DNA of 64,000 nucleotides, taken from assembly GCA_012510495.1 (NCBI GenBank), contig JAAZHX010000266.1:27657-91656 (forward strand), read 5' to 3'. Origin of the DNA: Smithella sp. (GTDB taxonomy: Bacteria > Desulfobacterota > Syntrophia > Syntrophales > Smithellaceae). Below the pieces are notes generated by a model. That model was not told where the DNA came from. It saw nothing but the letters and a program-made list of their open reading frames with translations, and did no database searches. The position numbers and the translations under genes are program-made. Numbering within the stretch: the first letter of the stretch is position 1; every line of letters begins with the position of its first letter. This document shows, piece by piece, positions 26,115 through 34,512 of this stretch.

Positions 26115-26558
26115 ATGAAAAACATGGCGGCAGCTTTCATGACGCTTCTTTTGATGGCGTCATTTTTACCGGCAGGACACGCGGCGGATCCGTCGATTAC
26201 CGGCGTTTGGTCTCTGCCGGTTCTGAAGGGCAGGGACAAAGGTAAGGAAAGGTTTCAGGTTGAAATCTTTGAAAAAAACGGCGTGTACTACGGTAAAATT
26301 GTAAAACTGACTTCTCTGCCCGAAAACGCGCGTTGCGCCAAATGCAGGAAAGAAAGAAAGGACAAGCCGTTGATGGGGATGCTGATGTTATGGAATCTGA
26401 AAAAAGAAGCCGGCCGGTACGTTGAGGGAAAAGTTTTTGACGTCGAAGCGGGGAAGGAATATAAGTGCAGCATCACGCAAATTACTCCGGACAGGCTGAA
26501 AGTCACGGCCAGTTTGTTTTTTTTAAGCGAGAGCCATTACTGGACAAGAGTAAAGTAA
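26115..26558 (+). CDS. DUF2147-family secreted protein
   Basis: 147 residues with a signal peptide (hydrophobic stretch about 5-22, cleavage after Ala-His-Ala). The mature part opens with ITGVW, followed by FQVEIFEKNGVYYGKIV and a central CAKCRKERKDKPLMG segment, the pattern of DUF2147 proteins. The family is periplasmic or surface located and of unknown function. The ATG at 26115 follows a GGGAGGA box. A single gene with its own promoter. Confidence 0.8.
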   Translation: MKNMAAAFMTLLLMASFLPAGHAADPSITGVWSLPVLKGRDKGKERFQVEIFEKNGVYYGKIVKLTSLPENARCAKCRKERKDKPLMGMLMLWNLKKEAGRYVEGKVFDVEAGKEYKCSITQITPDRLKVTASLFFLSESHYWTRVK

Positions 26559-26666
26559 GCTTTGATGAGCAAGACGCGGCAGGCGCCCCGCATGATGATT
26601 GAACATTTCCGGTCGTCCGGGGTCAAAAGGTGTTTGAAGGACAGAGTATGGGGCTTCAAATTTCGA

Positions 26667-26695
26667 TTGACAGAAGCCCGGGGCTTTCCTATAGT
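26667..26695 (+). promoter_or_regulatory. Predicted promoter of the YtfJ-like gene
   Basis: TTGACA (26667-26672), 17-base spacer, TATAGT (26690-26695), about 50 bases before the start codon. Close to consensus. Confidence 0.75.
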
Positions 26696-26745
26696 CAACG
26701 CCAATGAAAAACCAGTTTCTATTCAAATTAAAAGGAGGGTTAGGT

Positions 26746-27294
26746 ATGAATCAGTCTTTTTTACGCAAGGGTCTTGTTGTCGCCGGATGTGCAGTGATTG
26801 CTTTTGTTCTCAGCACGGGATTGGGGCTGGCCGCCACAGTCGGTCAGGAATTGGCCGATCCTCAGTTGAGGGACGCGAATGACCAGCCGGCAACGATTCC
26901 GGATTTTGGAACGCACGTAATTACCGTGACCTACGCCGACTCGAGCGCGAGTGACTATGGAGATCCCATGAACGACGCGACGAAGACAAAAAATTACAGC
27001 AAGGCGGCGTACCGAGGGCTTGGTGTCGCCAACATGAAAGATTCCGTCGCGCCTAATTTTCTGATTCGAAAAATTGTCAGAGGCAAAATTGAAAAATATA
27101 AAAGCGTGATCCTGACGGACCCGGATCTGACGCTGGCCAAGACATGGAACCTCGGCAACTGCAAAGGCAAGTCCGTATATATTGTGGTCGGCAAGGACAA
27201 AAAGCTCAAATACATCCGTTACACCGACAAGAGCAATCCCTGGACCCAGGCGGACATCGACAGCGTTTTGAAAATGATAGAAGGCTTGATGTAA
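26746..27294 (+). CDS. YtfJ-like periplasmic protein, thioredoxin fold
   Basis: 182 residues with a signal peptide (about residues 8-29). The mature part resembles the YtfJ family: an early short strand, a MNDATKTKNYSK segment, a central VILTDPDLTLAKTWNLG stretch and a VYIVVGKDKKLKYIRYTDKS strand pair, as in thioredoxin-like folds, but without a CxxC active site. The function is unknown. The ATG at 26746 has an ideal AAGGAGGG box. It has its own promoter and a strong bidirectional terminator behind it. Confidence 0.7.
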   Translation: MNQSFLRKGLVVAGCAVIAFVLSTGLGLAATVGQELADPQLRDANDQPATIPDFGTHVITVTYADSSASDYGDPMNDATKTKNYSKAAYRGLGVANMKDSVAPNFLIRKIVRGKIEKYKSVILTDPDLTLAKTWNLGNCKGKSVYIVVGKDKKLKYIRYTDKSNPWTQADIDSVLKMIEGLM

Positions 27295-27321
27295 ACCAAT
27301 AAGATTTTACGGAAAGTCCTG

Positions 27322-27366
27322 AAAAACCCTCAAACGTCATTGTCAGGCGGTTGAGGGTTTTTTTTG
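27322..27366. terminator. Bidirectional rho-independent terminator
   Basis: The stem AAAACCCTCAA pairs with TTGAGGGTTTT, flanked by runs of T on the plus side and A on the other. It serves the YtfJ-like gene and the potassium-channel gene, which are convergent. Confidence 0.85.
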
Positions 27367-27371
27367 GCGAA

Positions 27372-29069
27372 TCAGGCGAGAAATTTCGAAAGGAAAGATA
27401 TCTCCGCGTCGTAGGTGCCGATGAGGATGAGTTCATCGTCCTTGCCGATTGCGTACGCGGGGTCCGGATTGATGATGGTTTCGCCCCGATGCTGAATCGC
27501 GACCACGGTGCAGCCGGTTTTTTCCCGGATGCCGGAAAGAGCCAGCGCCTTTCCGATCAGGGATGTCGGAGCAGGAAGGTGGAAGAAGTTCAGCCCCTCC
27601 GCCAGAAGCATCGTTTCCTCATTCATCAGAAAATTGTAGATGGCGTTGGCGCCCAGCGAAGCGTAAGACATGACGAAGTCCGCCCCTGCGCGGTGCAGCG
27701 TGGAGACATTACGCTCCTCGTTGGCGCGGCTCAGGATCTGCATGTCCGGGCGAAGGCTTCTTAAATATTTAGTGAGATAAATATTGGTGGCGTCGTCGTG
27801 CGAGGTGATAATTGCCGCCGGGGCTTTTTCAAACCAGGCCTTCTGCAGGGTGTGAATGTCCGCCGCGTCCCCGAAAACAAAATGTCCGTCCGCTTCGTTG
27901 CGTTTTTTGGTCCGTTCGATGATCAGGTACGGGATGTCCGCCTTTTGAAACCGCTCGGCAATGGCATGGCCGACGCGCCCTCCGCCGACAATGATCACCG
28001 GGTCGCCCGCCACCTTGCAGATCTGATAGAAGGAATACACCTCATCGTAGGCCGTCAGGGCAGCTTCCGTGCCGGCGAACACCAGAACACTGGTGCGGTC
28101 GATGACCGTGTCCGGTCTGGGAATGATGAAATTACCCCGCTTCCAGATGCCCGCCACCGCCAGGCCGAAAGTTTCGCGGATGCCGCTTTCGGCCAGCGTC
28201 TTGCCGATCAGCGGCGTGCCGATGGCCGGCGCCTGCGCGATGACCAGCTGTTCGTAGCGGCCGATAATGTTGGCTTTGCAGTCTCCCGCGATGGTCCAGG
28301 CGGCCAGCGACCCCCCCAGCAGATCGTAAAGCTGCAGGACGCGCGAACTTCCCGCCAATTGAAGGATATCCACGGAATGAGGAGACTCGGCCGTGGTGAC
28401 AATCGGCAGATGCTCGAAATCCTCCCGCAGCGTGAGCGTGATATTGGTGTTTATCTGGTCGCTGTTGGTGGCCACGACCAGCGCGGCGTTTTGCGCGCGC
28501 AGCCGAAAGTAGGTTTTGGGATCGTCGATATTACCGATAGCGACACGGATGTTTTTGTCGTATAGCTCAAGCGCCTGATGCAGTTCGCCAACGACCACGA
28601 CGTAGTTTTTCTTATAGCTGTCCAGCCTTTCGATCAGATCGGCAGTCACCGGGTCATAATGCGTAATGATCACGTGATTACGGGTATCCGGCGGAAGCTC
28701 CCTGGGAGCGCGGCTCCGCGCCTGCGCTTCCATCCAGGGGGCGAAAAAAAACTTAATGAAGACAAAAGGAAGAAGAATCAAAAAGACAACCACACCGGAC
28801 AGAAGCACCAGAACGGAAAAGGCCCGGCCGATGTCGCTGGAGAACGTGATATCCCCGAACCCCAGTGTAGACATGACTACCATGGTCCAGTAAAAACCGG
28901 TAATCCAGGAATGCCGCTGTCCTTCCAGAGCCATGAGATAGTGAAAAACCATGCTGTAGACCGTGATCAGGACAAGGATGACCAGAAGGTACTTTGCCAG
29001 CAGGCCGATATTGGCTTTGACGATTTTGCTTCGGGAGATCGTGCTGATGATGGCCGACAAAAACTTCAT
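27372..29069 (-). CDS. Potassium channel with two RCK/TrkA units
   Basis: 565 residues. The N-terminal two-helix pore (about 22-44 and 84-110) carries the selectivity filter TLGFGD (68-73). Two tandem RCK modules follow: TrkA-N about 130-245 with TrkA-C 275-360, and TrkA-N about 370-480 (VIIVGGGRVGHAIAERF) with TrkA-C to the end. Such channels gate K+ flow across the inner membrane in response to nucleotides or other ligands; the second Rossmann motif is intact, while the first (HVIITHYDPVTADLI) is a degenerate form. Start ATG 29069 is chosen to place the first membrane helix near the N-terminus; a longer reading to 29132 is possible. Confidence 0.9.
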   Translation of the reverse strand: MKFLSAIISTISRSKIVKANIGLLAKYLLVILVLITVYSMVFHYLMALEGQRHSWITGFYWTMVVMSTLGFGDITFSSDIGRAFSVLVLLSGVVVFLILLPFVFIKFFFAPWMEAQARSRAPRELPPDTRNHVIITHYDPVTADLIERLDSYKKNYVVVVGELHQALELYDKNIRVAIGNIDDPKTYFRLRAQNAALVVATNSDQINTNITLTLREDFEHLPIVTTAESPHSVDILQLAGSSRVLQLYDLLGGSLAAWTIAGDCKANIIGRYEQLVIAQAPAIGTPLIGKTLAESGIRETFGLAVAGIWKRGNFIIPRPDTVIDRTSVLVFAGTEAALTAYDEVYSFYQICKVAGDPVIIVGGGRVGHAIAERFQKADIPYLIIERTKKRNEADGHFVFGDAADIHTLQKAWFEKAPAAIITSHDDATNIYLTKYLRSLRPDMQILSRANEERNVSTLHRAGADFVMSYASLGANAIYNFLMNEETMLLAEGLNFFHLPAPTSLIGKALALSGIREKTGCTVVAIQHRGETIINPDPAYAIGKDDELILIGTYDAEISFLSKFLA

Positions 29070-29338
29070 GAGAGACGCCTTCACATTCCTCGCTGTTGGC
29101 GGCAGTATATGAAGCGCCGCGTGGTCTGTCAATCAAAATCGAGCGCCCCATCCGCGGCCGGACCAGCCGGGAAATCGCCGCCGGCCGGGATGGACAGATC
29201 CTGGCGTTTTCAAAAGATTCGCCAAAGCCGCATGATTCTTTCTTTGATTTTATCCGGTTTTATAGTAAATCAGGGTGCCGGATGCGGAATAAAAGACGCG
29301 AAAATGGTCTCTGAAACAACAGACCGGGAGGAAGCGAA

Positions 29339-29980
29339 ATGGCATTGAAAATTTTAGGCATCTCCGGCTCGCCGGTGAAAAAGGGCAACGTGGAAACATT
29401 TCTGACGCAGGCGATGGAAGGACTGCCCGCAAAGAATTTTCAGTTCGAAATCGTTCATCTTTCCGGTTTGAAGATCGGCGACTGCATCCATTGTAATTTC
29501 TGCCTGACCAAACAAACACCGGGCAAATATTGTTCGCTCAAAGACGACGCCCAGCGGGTTTTTGAAAAGGCCGAAGCGGCGGATATCCTTGTGCTGGCCA
29601 GCCCCGTGTATTTCATGCGCTCGTCCGCGCGGATGGCCGCGCTGCTCGACCGGTTCCGCGTGTTTGTCTTCGGCAACCTGGCGGGCGGAAAAATGAAAAA
29701 CAAGATCGGCGTGAGCATGGCCGTCGCCTGGCTGCGCCAGGGCGGCCTCGAGCTTGCGCACCTGTCTCACATCACCGCCTTCCTGACGCTGGAAATGATT
29801 CCGGCCAGCGTCCATCAAGGCGTCAGCCCTCTGGGCGCCTCCGCCCTCGCCAGCGCCGATGGTTCGGGAGGCTTTGATCCGAACATCCGGCGCGGCATCG
29901 AAAACGACGAAGCGGGACTGCAATCGGCGCGTCTGATTCTGCGGCGTGCGCTGGAACTGGCCCGCCTGGTGCGGAAATGA
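29339..29980 (+). CDS. Flavodoxin-like NADPH-dependent FMN reductase, iron-sulfur flavoprotein type
   Basis: 213 residues. It begins with LGISGSPVKKGNVETF, the FMN phosphate loop, and has IHCNFCLTKQTPGKYC with three cysteines in the region used by iron-sulfur flavoproteins, and LASPVYFMRSSARM for the flavin ring. It probably reduces flavins or acts in electron transfer in anaerobes. The start is ATG at 29339 behind GGAGGAAG. Single gene, followed by an M23 peptidase gene after 65 bases. Confidence 0.8.
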   Translation: MALKILGISGSPVKKGNVETFLTQAMEGLPAKNFQFEIVHLSGLKIGDCIHCNFCLTKQTPGKYCSLKDDAQRVFEKAEAADILVLASPVYFMRSSARMAALLDRFRVFVFGNLAGGKMKNKIGVSMAVAWLRQGGLELAHLSHITAFLTLEMIPASVHQGVSPLGASALASADGSGGFDPNIRRGIENDEAGLQSARLILRRALELARLVRK

Positions 29981-30045
29981 CGGAGGTTTGAAAAACATTG
30001 AATCCCGCGTTAACTGACGCGGACAAAGCTTTCTGGAGAATCGCC

Positions 30046-30978
30046 ATGGCCCGATACATTGCTTCGCCGTTTCCGCCGGCCAGCCCCAAACGCGGGGAAA
30101 CGGCTTTCCTGCGCCGGTTATCCGCCGTGTTACTGATGGCGCTTATCCTGACCGTGATGCCATTCGAATCCCGGCCGTCCGGTCCGGACGTGTCTTTTTC
30201 ATCGGACACGCTGGTCCGCGGCGATCTGATCCTGCTCAGGGTCCGCGGTGAAGCATCCGATAACATTCAGGTCGTTTGGATGGAAAAGGAAATCCCTCTG
30301 GTCCACAACTCCAACGGCTGCCTGTGGCACGGATTTCTCGCCGCCGATTTGAACCAGAAGCCGGGAGTGTATCCGGTGGCCGTGCGTGTTCCATCCCGGG
30401 GGCTCGAAAGATATTTTAAACTCCGGGTCAACGACCGGGATTATGGCGTGCGCAAAATCCGGCTGCCCCGGGCCAAGGTCGAACTGGACGAAGCATCCCT
30501 GCAGAGAGTGAAGAAAGAAGCGCAGACCGTGAATTCCCTGTGGGATGCGGATTGCCGGCCTCCGGAATGGAAAGGGTCTTTCAGGATTCCGGTGGACAAC
30601 AAAATTGTCGGGCCCTTCGGGCAGAAAAGCATCATCAACAAAAAGAAGCGGTCCCCGCACACGGGCGTGGACATCCGGGGAAAAACCGGCTCTTTGGTCC
30701 GGGCGGCCAATTCCGGCACCGTCGTTTTGGTTGCCGATCACTTCTTTACGGGCAAGTCCGTTTACATGGATCACGGCGGCTGTATATTCAACATGTATTT
30801 CCATCTGGATTCGATACAGGTTGAAGAAGGGGACTTCATCGAAAAGGGGCAGATCCTCGGGCGCGTCGGCGCCACCGGGCGGGCAACCGGCCCGCATCTG
30901 CACTGGGGCGTGCGGGTCAACGGGGCCAGGGTCAATCCGTTAACGCTGATCGAATTGAGTCGGGAGTTGGACCCGTGA
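30046..30978 (+). CDS. M23-family metallopeptidase (cell-wall endopeptidase-like)
   Basis: 310 residues with an N-terminal hydrophobic anchor (about 24-45), a beta-rich linker region, and a C-terminal LytM/peptidase M23 domain. The zinc ligands are readable: His205 and Asp209 in HTGVD, and His284 and His286 in HLHWG. The enzyme probably cleaves peptide cross-links in the cell wall in the periplasm. The ATG at 30046 has a GGAG box 8 bases upstream; a TTG at 29998 would add 16 residues and is less convincing. Confidence 0.9.
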   Translation: MARYIASPFPPASPKRGETAFLRRLSAVLLMALILTVMPFESRPSGPDVSFSSDTLVRGDLILLRVRGEASDNIQVVWMEKEIPLVHNSNGCLWHGFLAADLNQKPGVYPVAVRVPSRGLERYFKLRVNDRDYGVRKIRLPRAKVELDEASLQRVKKEAQTVNSLWDADCRPPEWKGSFRIPVDNKIVGPFGQKSIINKKKRSPHTGVDIRGKTGSLVRAANSGTVVLVADHFFTGKSVYMDHGGCIFNMYFHLDSIQVEEGDFIEKGQILGRVGATGRATGPHLHWGVRVNGARVNPLTLIELSRELDP

Positions 30979-31094
30979 CCTAACGGCTCCGGAAGCTTGC
31001 GCCCCGAAATGTTCCGCGGTGTTTGGCAGGATGATCCATCGCGGCGACCGGTGCCTGTGCGCTCGAACGCGAAAAATCAGTCTCAAATGGTGTG

Positions 31095-31122
31095 TTGACA
31101 TCGTTTTTTGATTATATATAAT
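31095..31122 (+). promoter_or_regulatory. Consensus sigma70-type promoter of the stress protein gene
   Basis: Perfect TTGACA (31095-31100) and perfect TATAAT (31117-31122) with a 16-base AT-rich spacer, 22 bases before the GTATG start region. Confidence 0.8.
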
Positions 31123-31144
31123 TCTGACGGTTCAGGAGGCGCGT

Positions 31145-31555
31145 ATGCGAGATTTTCGAAATATTTTATACGCAATAGATCTGGATGCGGAGCGTTTTTC
31201 TTCCCTGATGCGCGCGCTGGAATTCGCCCGGCTTTTAGGAAGCCGGATGCACATCTTGTATGTCAACGACCCGCAGGCCGGCTACCGTCATCCGACGGAT
31301 TATGAAGATGCCGTTGCTTTAAAGGTCAAAAAAGCCGCGCCCGAATCCCTGCTGGAGGGTCTGAAAATCATTTATGCCGTTTCCAAAGGCAACCCTGTCC
31401 AGGAAGTCGTGCAGTACGCCCGGGATCATCGGATCGACCTGATCGTTGTCGGGCATGAACCCCGCGGCAAGCTGTATGCGGCGATGTTTGACAGCACGGA
31501 TGTCCGCATCATTGACGAGGCCATACTGCCCGTTTTAGTCTTCCCGGAAATATAA
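31145..31555 (+). CDS. Universal stress protein, UspA type
   Basis: 136 residues with the Usp alpha/beta fold: the opening ILYAIDLD, a middle VQEVVQYARDHRIDLIVVGHEPRG and the end VLVFP. The ATP-binding Gly pattern (GxxG then G(S/T)) is altered to GHEPRGKLYAAMFDSTD, so it is probably a non-ATP-binding UspA-like member. AGGAGG precedes the ATG at 31145. Confidence 0.85.
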   Translation: MRDFRNILYAIDLDAERFSSLMRALEFARLLGSRMHILYVNDPQAGYRHPTDYEDAVALKVKKAAPESLLEGLKIIYAVSKGNPVQEVVQYARDHRIDLIVVGHEPRGKLYAAMFDSTDVRIIDEAILPVLVFPEI

Positions 31556-31633
31556 GTTCTTTCTGCAAAGAAGATCCTCTAAGCCAAAAGACCTGACCGC
31601 GCCCGGCGCCATGCGCGAAGGAGTATTTTGCCC

Positions 31634-32425
31634 ATGAAAATAAATAAGGACGCGAATCCAAAAAATATCAAGATCGGCCTTTTCGGTTTCGGGAAAACCG
31701 GCCGCCTGGTGGCGGAAGAATTTTTTCAAGACGGCCTGTTCGATCTGGAATGGGTGGTCCGAAAAACCAACAAAGACAATCACAAATACGCGACCCGGCT
31801 ATTGGGACACGAAGTCGATGACGCAAGGATTTTTTCCGTGGATGAAGTGTCCCCCGATTTTTACGGGCGGTGCCCGGTGGACATCATCGTTGATTTTTCA
31901 AGCGCCGCCGCCCACAGGTATTACGCTCCCGCCGCTGACGCCGACATTAAAATCATTTCCGCCATTTCGAAGTACAAAGCGGAAGACTTGGAGGATTTAA
32001 GGCGAATGGCTGAAAAAACAGCGGTGCTGTATTCGCCGAACATCACCCTGGGCATCAATTTTCTGCTGGTGGCGTCTCAAATTCTTCAGAGTATCGCTCC
32101 GCACGCGGATATTGAAATCGTGGAAGAGCACTTTCGCAACAAGAAGGAGGAATCCGGCACCGCTTTAAAAATCGCGGAGATTCTGGGCCTCGAAAAGAAA
32201 CAGCACGTCAACTCCATTCGCGTGGGAGGGATTGTGGGCAAGCACGAAATCATTTTCGGCCTGCCTAATCAGACCATCCGCCTGGTGCATGAGAGCATCA
32301 GCCGGGCGGCGTTCGGCCAGGGCGCCATTTTTGCGGCCAAATGGCTGATCCATGCTCCGCCAGGGCTGCATTCCATGGAAAATATCATCGTGGACATGTT
32401 TAAGAAAAACATCCCTGTTTACTAG
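31634..32425 (+). CDS. DapB-like (dihydrodipicolinate reductase-related) oxidoreductase
   Basis: 263 residues. The N-terminal Rossmann motif KIGLFGFGKTGRLV, the VDFSSAAAHRYY segment, YSPNITLGINFLL and SGTALKIAEI match the 4-hydroxy-tetrahydrodipicolinate reductase fold. The catalytic loop of DapB (HH..K.DAPSGTA) reads EEHFRNKKEESGTA here, so the second His and the DAP are lost, and it is unclear that it makes the lysine precursor. It is followed at 29 bases by a CoA-transferase/GNAT fusion, so it may serve acyl-CoA metabolism instead. The ATG at 31634 has an AAGGAG box 10 bases upstream. Confidence 0.75.
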   Translation: MKINKDANPKNIKIGLFGFGKTGRLVAEEFFQDGLFDLEWVVRKTNKDNHKYATRLLGHEVDDARIFSVDEVSPDFYGRCPVDIIVDFSSAAAHRYYAPAADADIKIISAISKYKAEDLEDLRRMAEKTAVLYSPNITLGINFLLVASQILQSIAPHADIEIVEEHFRNKKEESGTALKIAEILGLEKKQHVNSIRVGGIVGKHEIIFGLPNQTIRLVHESISRAAFGQGAIFAAKWLIHAPPGLHSMENIIVDMFKKNIPVY

Positions 32426-32454
32426 ATTTTGCAGAATTGATGGAGGGCGTCTTG

Positions 32455-34386
32455 ATGAAAGACTGCACAATGACGGGTTTCTTCGATTATCGCAGCAAGG
32501 TGATCGGCACGGATCAGGTGCTGGAAAAGCTGAAGCCCGGACAGAAGATCTTTTTATCCAGCGGCGTCGCGGCGCCGGGGAAAGTCCTGACGGCGCTGGC
32601 CCGGTCGGACGCGAAGAACCTGCGCGACTTGGAGATCATTCAGCTCATTACGCTGCGCAAATACCTGTCTCACCAGTGCTCCGACCAGTACCGGCTGAAA
32701 ACGTTCAACGTCGGAGAAAGTATCAGCAAGGAAGTCGCCGAAGGCCGGGTCGATTTCATCCCCGCCAACCTGATGGAGCTGCCGTACATTTTTTTAAGCG
32801 GCGCGGTGGCGGTGGACGTCGCGATCATTCAGACGTCCGTGCCGGACGACAAGGGCTTCATGTCGTTGGGCGTCGCGGTGGACGTGGCCAATATCGTCAT
32901 CAAGCAGGCTGCGCTGGTGATCGCCGAAATCAATCCAAACATGCCGGTGACGCTGGGCGAAACGACCATCCACATCAGCAGCATCGACTATGTCGTCGAA
33001 AGCGATCTGCCGTTGGTCGAGCGGATCAACCGACCGTATGACGAGATTACGGACCGCATCGGCTGGAATATCTCCAACCTGATCGACGACGGGGCGACCG
33101 TCGTGCTGCACGTGGGCAGACTGTTCAACGCCGTGGCCGATCACCTGAAGCAAAAGCGCAACCTCGGCATCGTAACGCATGTGGTTTCCGACTGGGCGCT
33201 GGACCTGATTGAATCCGGCGCCATCTCACTGGACCGCAGCCGGTTCAACGGCGGACTGGTTACCGCCAGCTATTGCTACGGCAGCAAGGCGCTCTACCAG
33301 TACGTTCACCGCAACCCCATCTTTGAATTCTATCCGATCGCGAGGCTCAACAATCCTTTCGTGGTGCGCCGAATCAAAAGCCTTATCGGCATCATGAACG
33401 TGAAAAAGATCGACATCTCGGGCGAGTCGGTCATCTTCCATTCCGGCGACAACCTGCTGACCGGCTACGAAAGCAAACTGAACTTCGCCGTCGGCGCGAC
33501 CATGACCCGAAGAGGCAAGGCGATCGTGGCGCTCAATTCCGTGGATACGGAGGGAAACAGCAACATCGTCATCAAGTTTGACGGCCGGACCGACAACACC
33601 CACAGCACGCTCGGCGTCGTAAAATACATCGTCACCGAATACGGCGTGGCCAATCTTTTCGGAAAGTCTATTCGGGAAAGGGCGCTGGCCATGATCGACA
33701 TCGCCCACCCCGACCATCGCGAAGAACTGCTCAAGCAGGCCAAAGCACTCAATTATGTTTATGCGGACCAGATTTATGTCGCCCGCCACGCGGCCAACTA
33801 TCCGGCTCTGCTGGAAACGCGCAAATCCCTGAAGGACGGTTTGGAAATCAAGGTTCGTCCGATCAAGCCCTCCGATGAGGACAAGATGCGGCGGCTGTTC
33901 TACAACTTTTCCGATGAATCGAAATATTTCCGTTATTTTGCCCCGAAGCCGGTCATGCCTCACAAGGAAATGCAGACCTATATGAGCATTGATTATGAGA
34001 AGGTTCTGTCTGTAGTGGCCATCGCGGAAAAGGGGCGGAATGAGAGGATTATCGCCGAGGCCCGTTATGCGTATGACAAAAGCGCCGACGCGTATGAGAT
34101 TGCGTTCATCGTCGATGAGGACTTCCAGGGAAAGGGCGTGGCCACCTTTTTGTTCAGGTATCTGATCAAAATTGCGCGGGACCGCGGAATTCAATGGTTT
34201 ATCGCCTATGTGCTGTCGCGCAATGACTCCATGCTGAAGGTCTTTGAAAAATCAAATTTGCCCATCGCGAGATCGTACGAGAACGATGCGCTGGTTTTAC
34301 GTTTTGATCTGGCGCAGGCGGCTGCGGAACCGGAATGCGACCGTAAAGAAGCAGGCGCTGCGCCGCATAATTCATTCTTGCCATAG
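32455..34386 (+). CDS. Acetyl-CoA hydrolase/transferase-like protein fused to a GNAT acetyltransferase domain
   Basis: 643 residues. Residues about 15-455 follow the 4-hydroxybutyrate/acetyl-CoA transferase fold; 465-620 form a GNAT acetyltransferase domain with the acetyl-CoA motif FQGKGVATFLF. In the related transferase at 36238 the probable catalytic glutamate lies in GIHTEMFADG; here the matching segment is GIVTHVVSDW, with His242 in place of that Glu. The transferase part may therefore bind but not turn over CoA thioesters in the usual way. The arrangement hints at acyl-CoA sensing coupled to lysine acetylation, which is inference. Start ATG 32455 has a GGAGG box 8 bases upstream. Confidence 0.85.
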   Translation: MKDCTMTGFFDYRSKVIGTDQVLEKLKPGQKIFLSSGVAAPGKVLTALARSDAKNLRDLEIIQLITLRKYLSHQCSDQYRLKTFNVGESISKEVAEGRVDFIPANLMELPYIFLSGAVAVDVAIIQTSVPDDKGFMSLGVAVDVANIVIKQAALVIAEINPNMPVTLGETTIHISSIDYVVESDLPLVERINRPYDEITDRIGWNISNLIDDGATVVLHVGRLFNAVADHLKQKRNLGIVTHVVSDWALDLIESGAISLDRSRFNGGLVTASYCYGSKALYQYVHRNPIFEFYPIARLNNPFVVRRIKSLIGIMNVKKIDISGESVIFHSGDNLLTGYESKLNFAVGATMTRRGKAIVALNSVDTEGNSNIVIKFDGRTDNTHSTLGVVKYIVTEYGVANLFGKSIRERALAMIDIAHPDHREELLKQAKALNYVYADQIYVARHAANYPALLETRKSLKDGLEIKVRPIKPSDEDKMRRLFYNFSDESKYFRYFAPKPVMPHKEMQTYMSIDYEKVLSVVAIAEKGRNERIIAEARYAYDKSADAYEIAFIVDEDFQGKGVATFLFRYLIKIARDRGIQWFIAYVLSRNDSMLKVFEKSNLPIARSYENDALVLRFDLAQAAAEPECDRKEAGAAPHNSFLP

Positions 34387-34512
34387 CCACCGGATTGTGG
34401 AATACTTCGCCGCGAATCCGGCCGGTTCGTGAAGTATTACAGACTTTTGGTTTTGCCGGGTTGTAAAAACAACATCAACGATATCAATCCTATCGAGGGA
34501 GGTAGCAGGATC

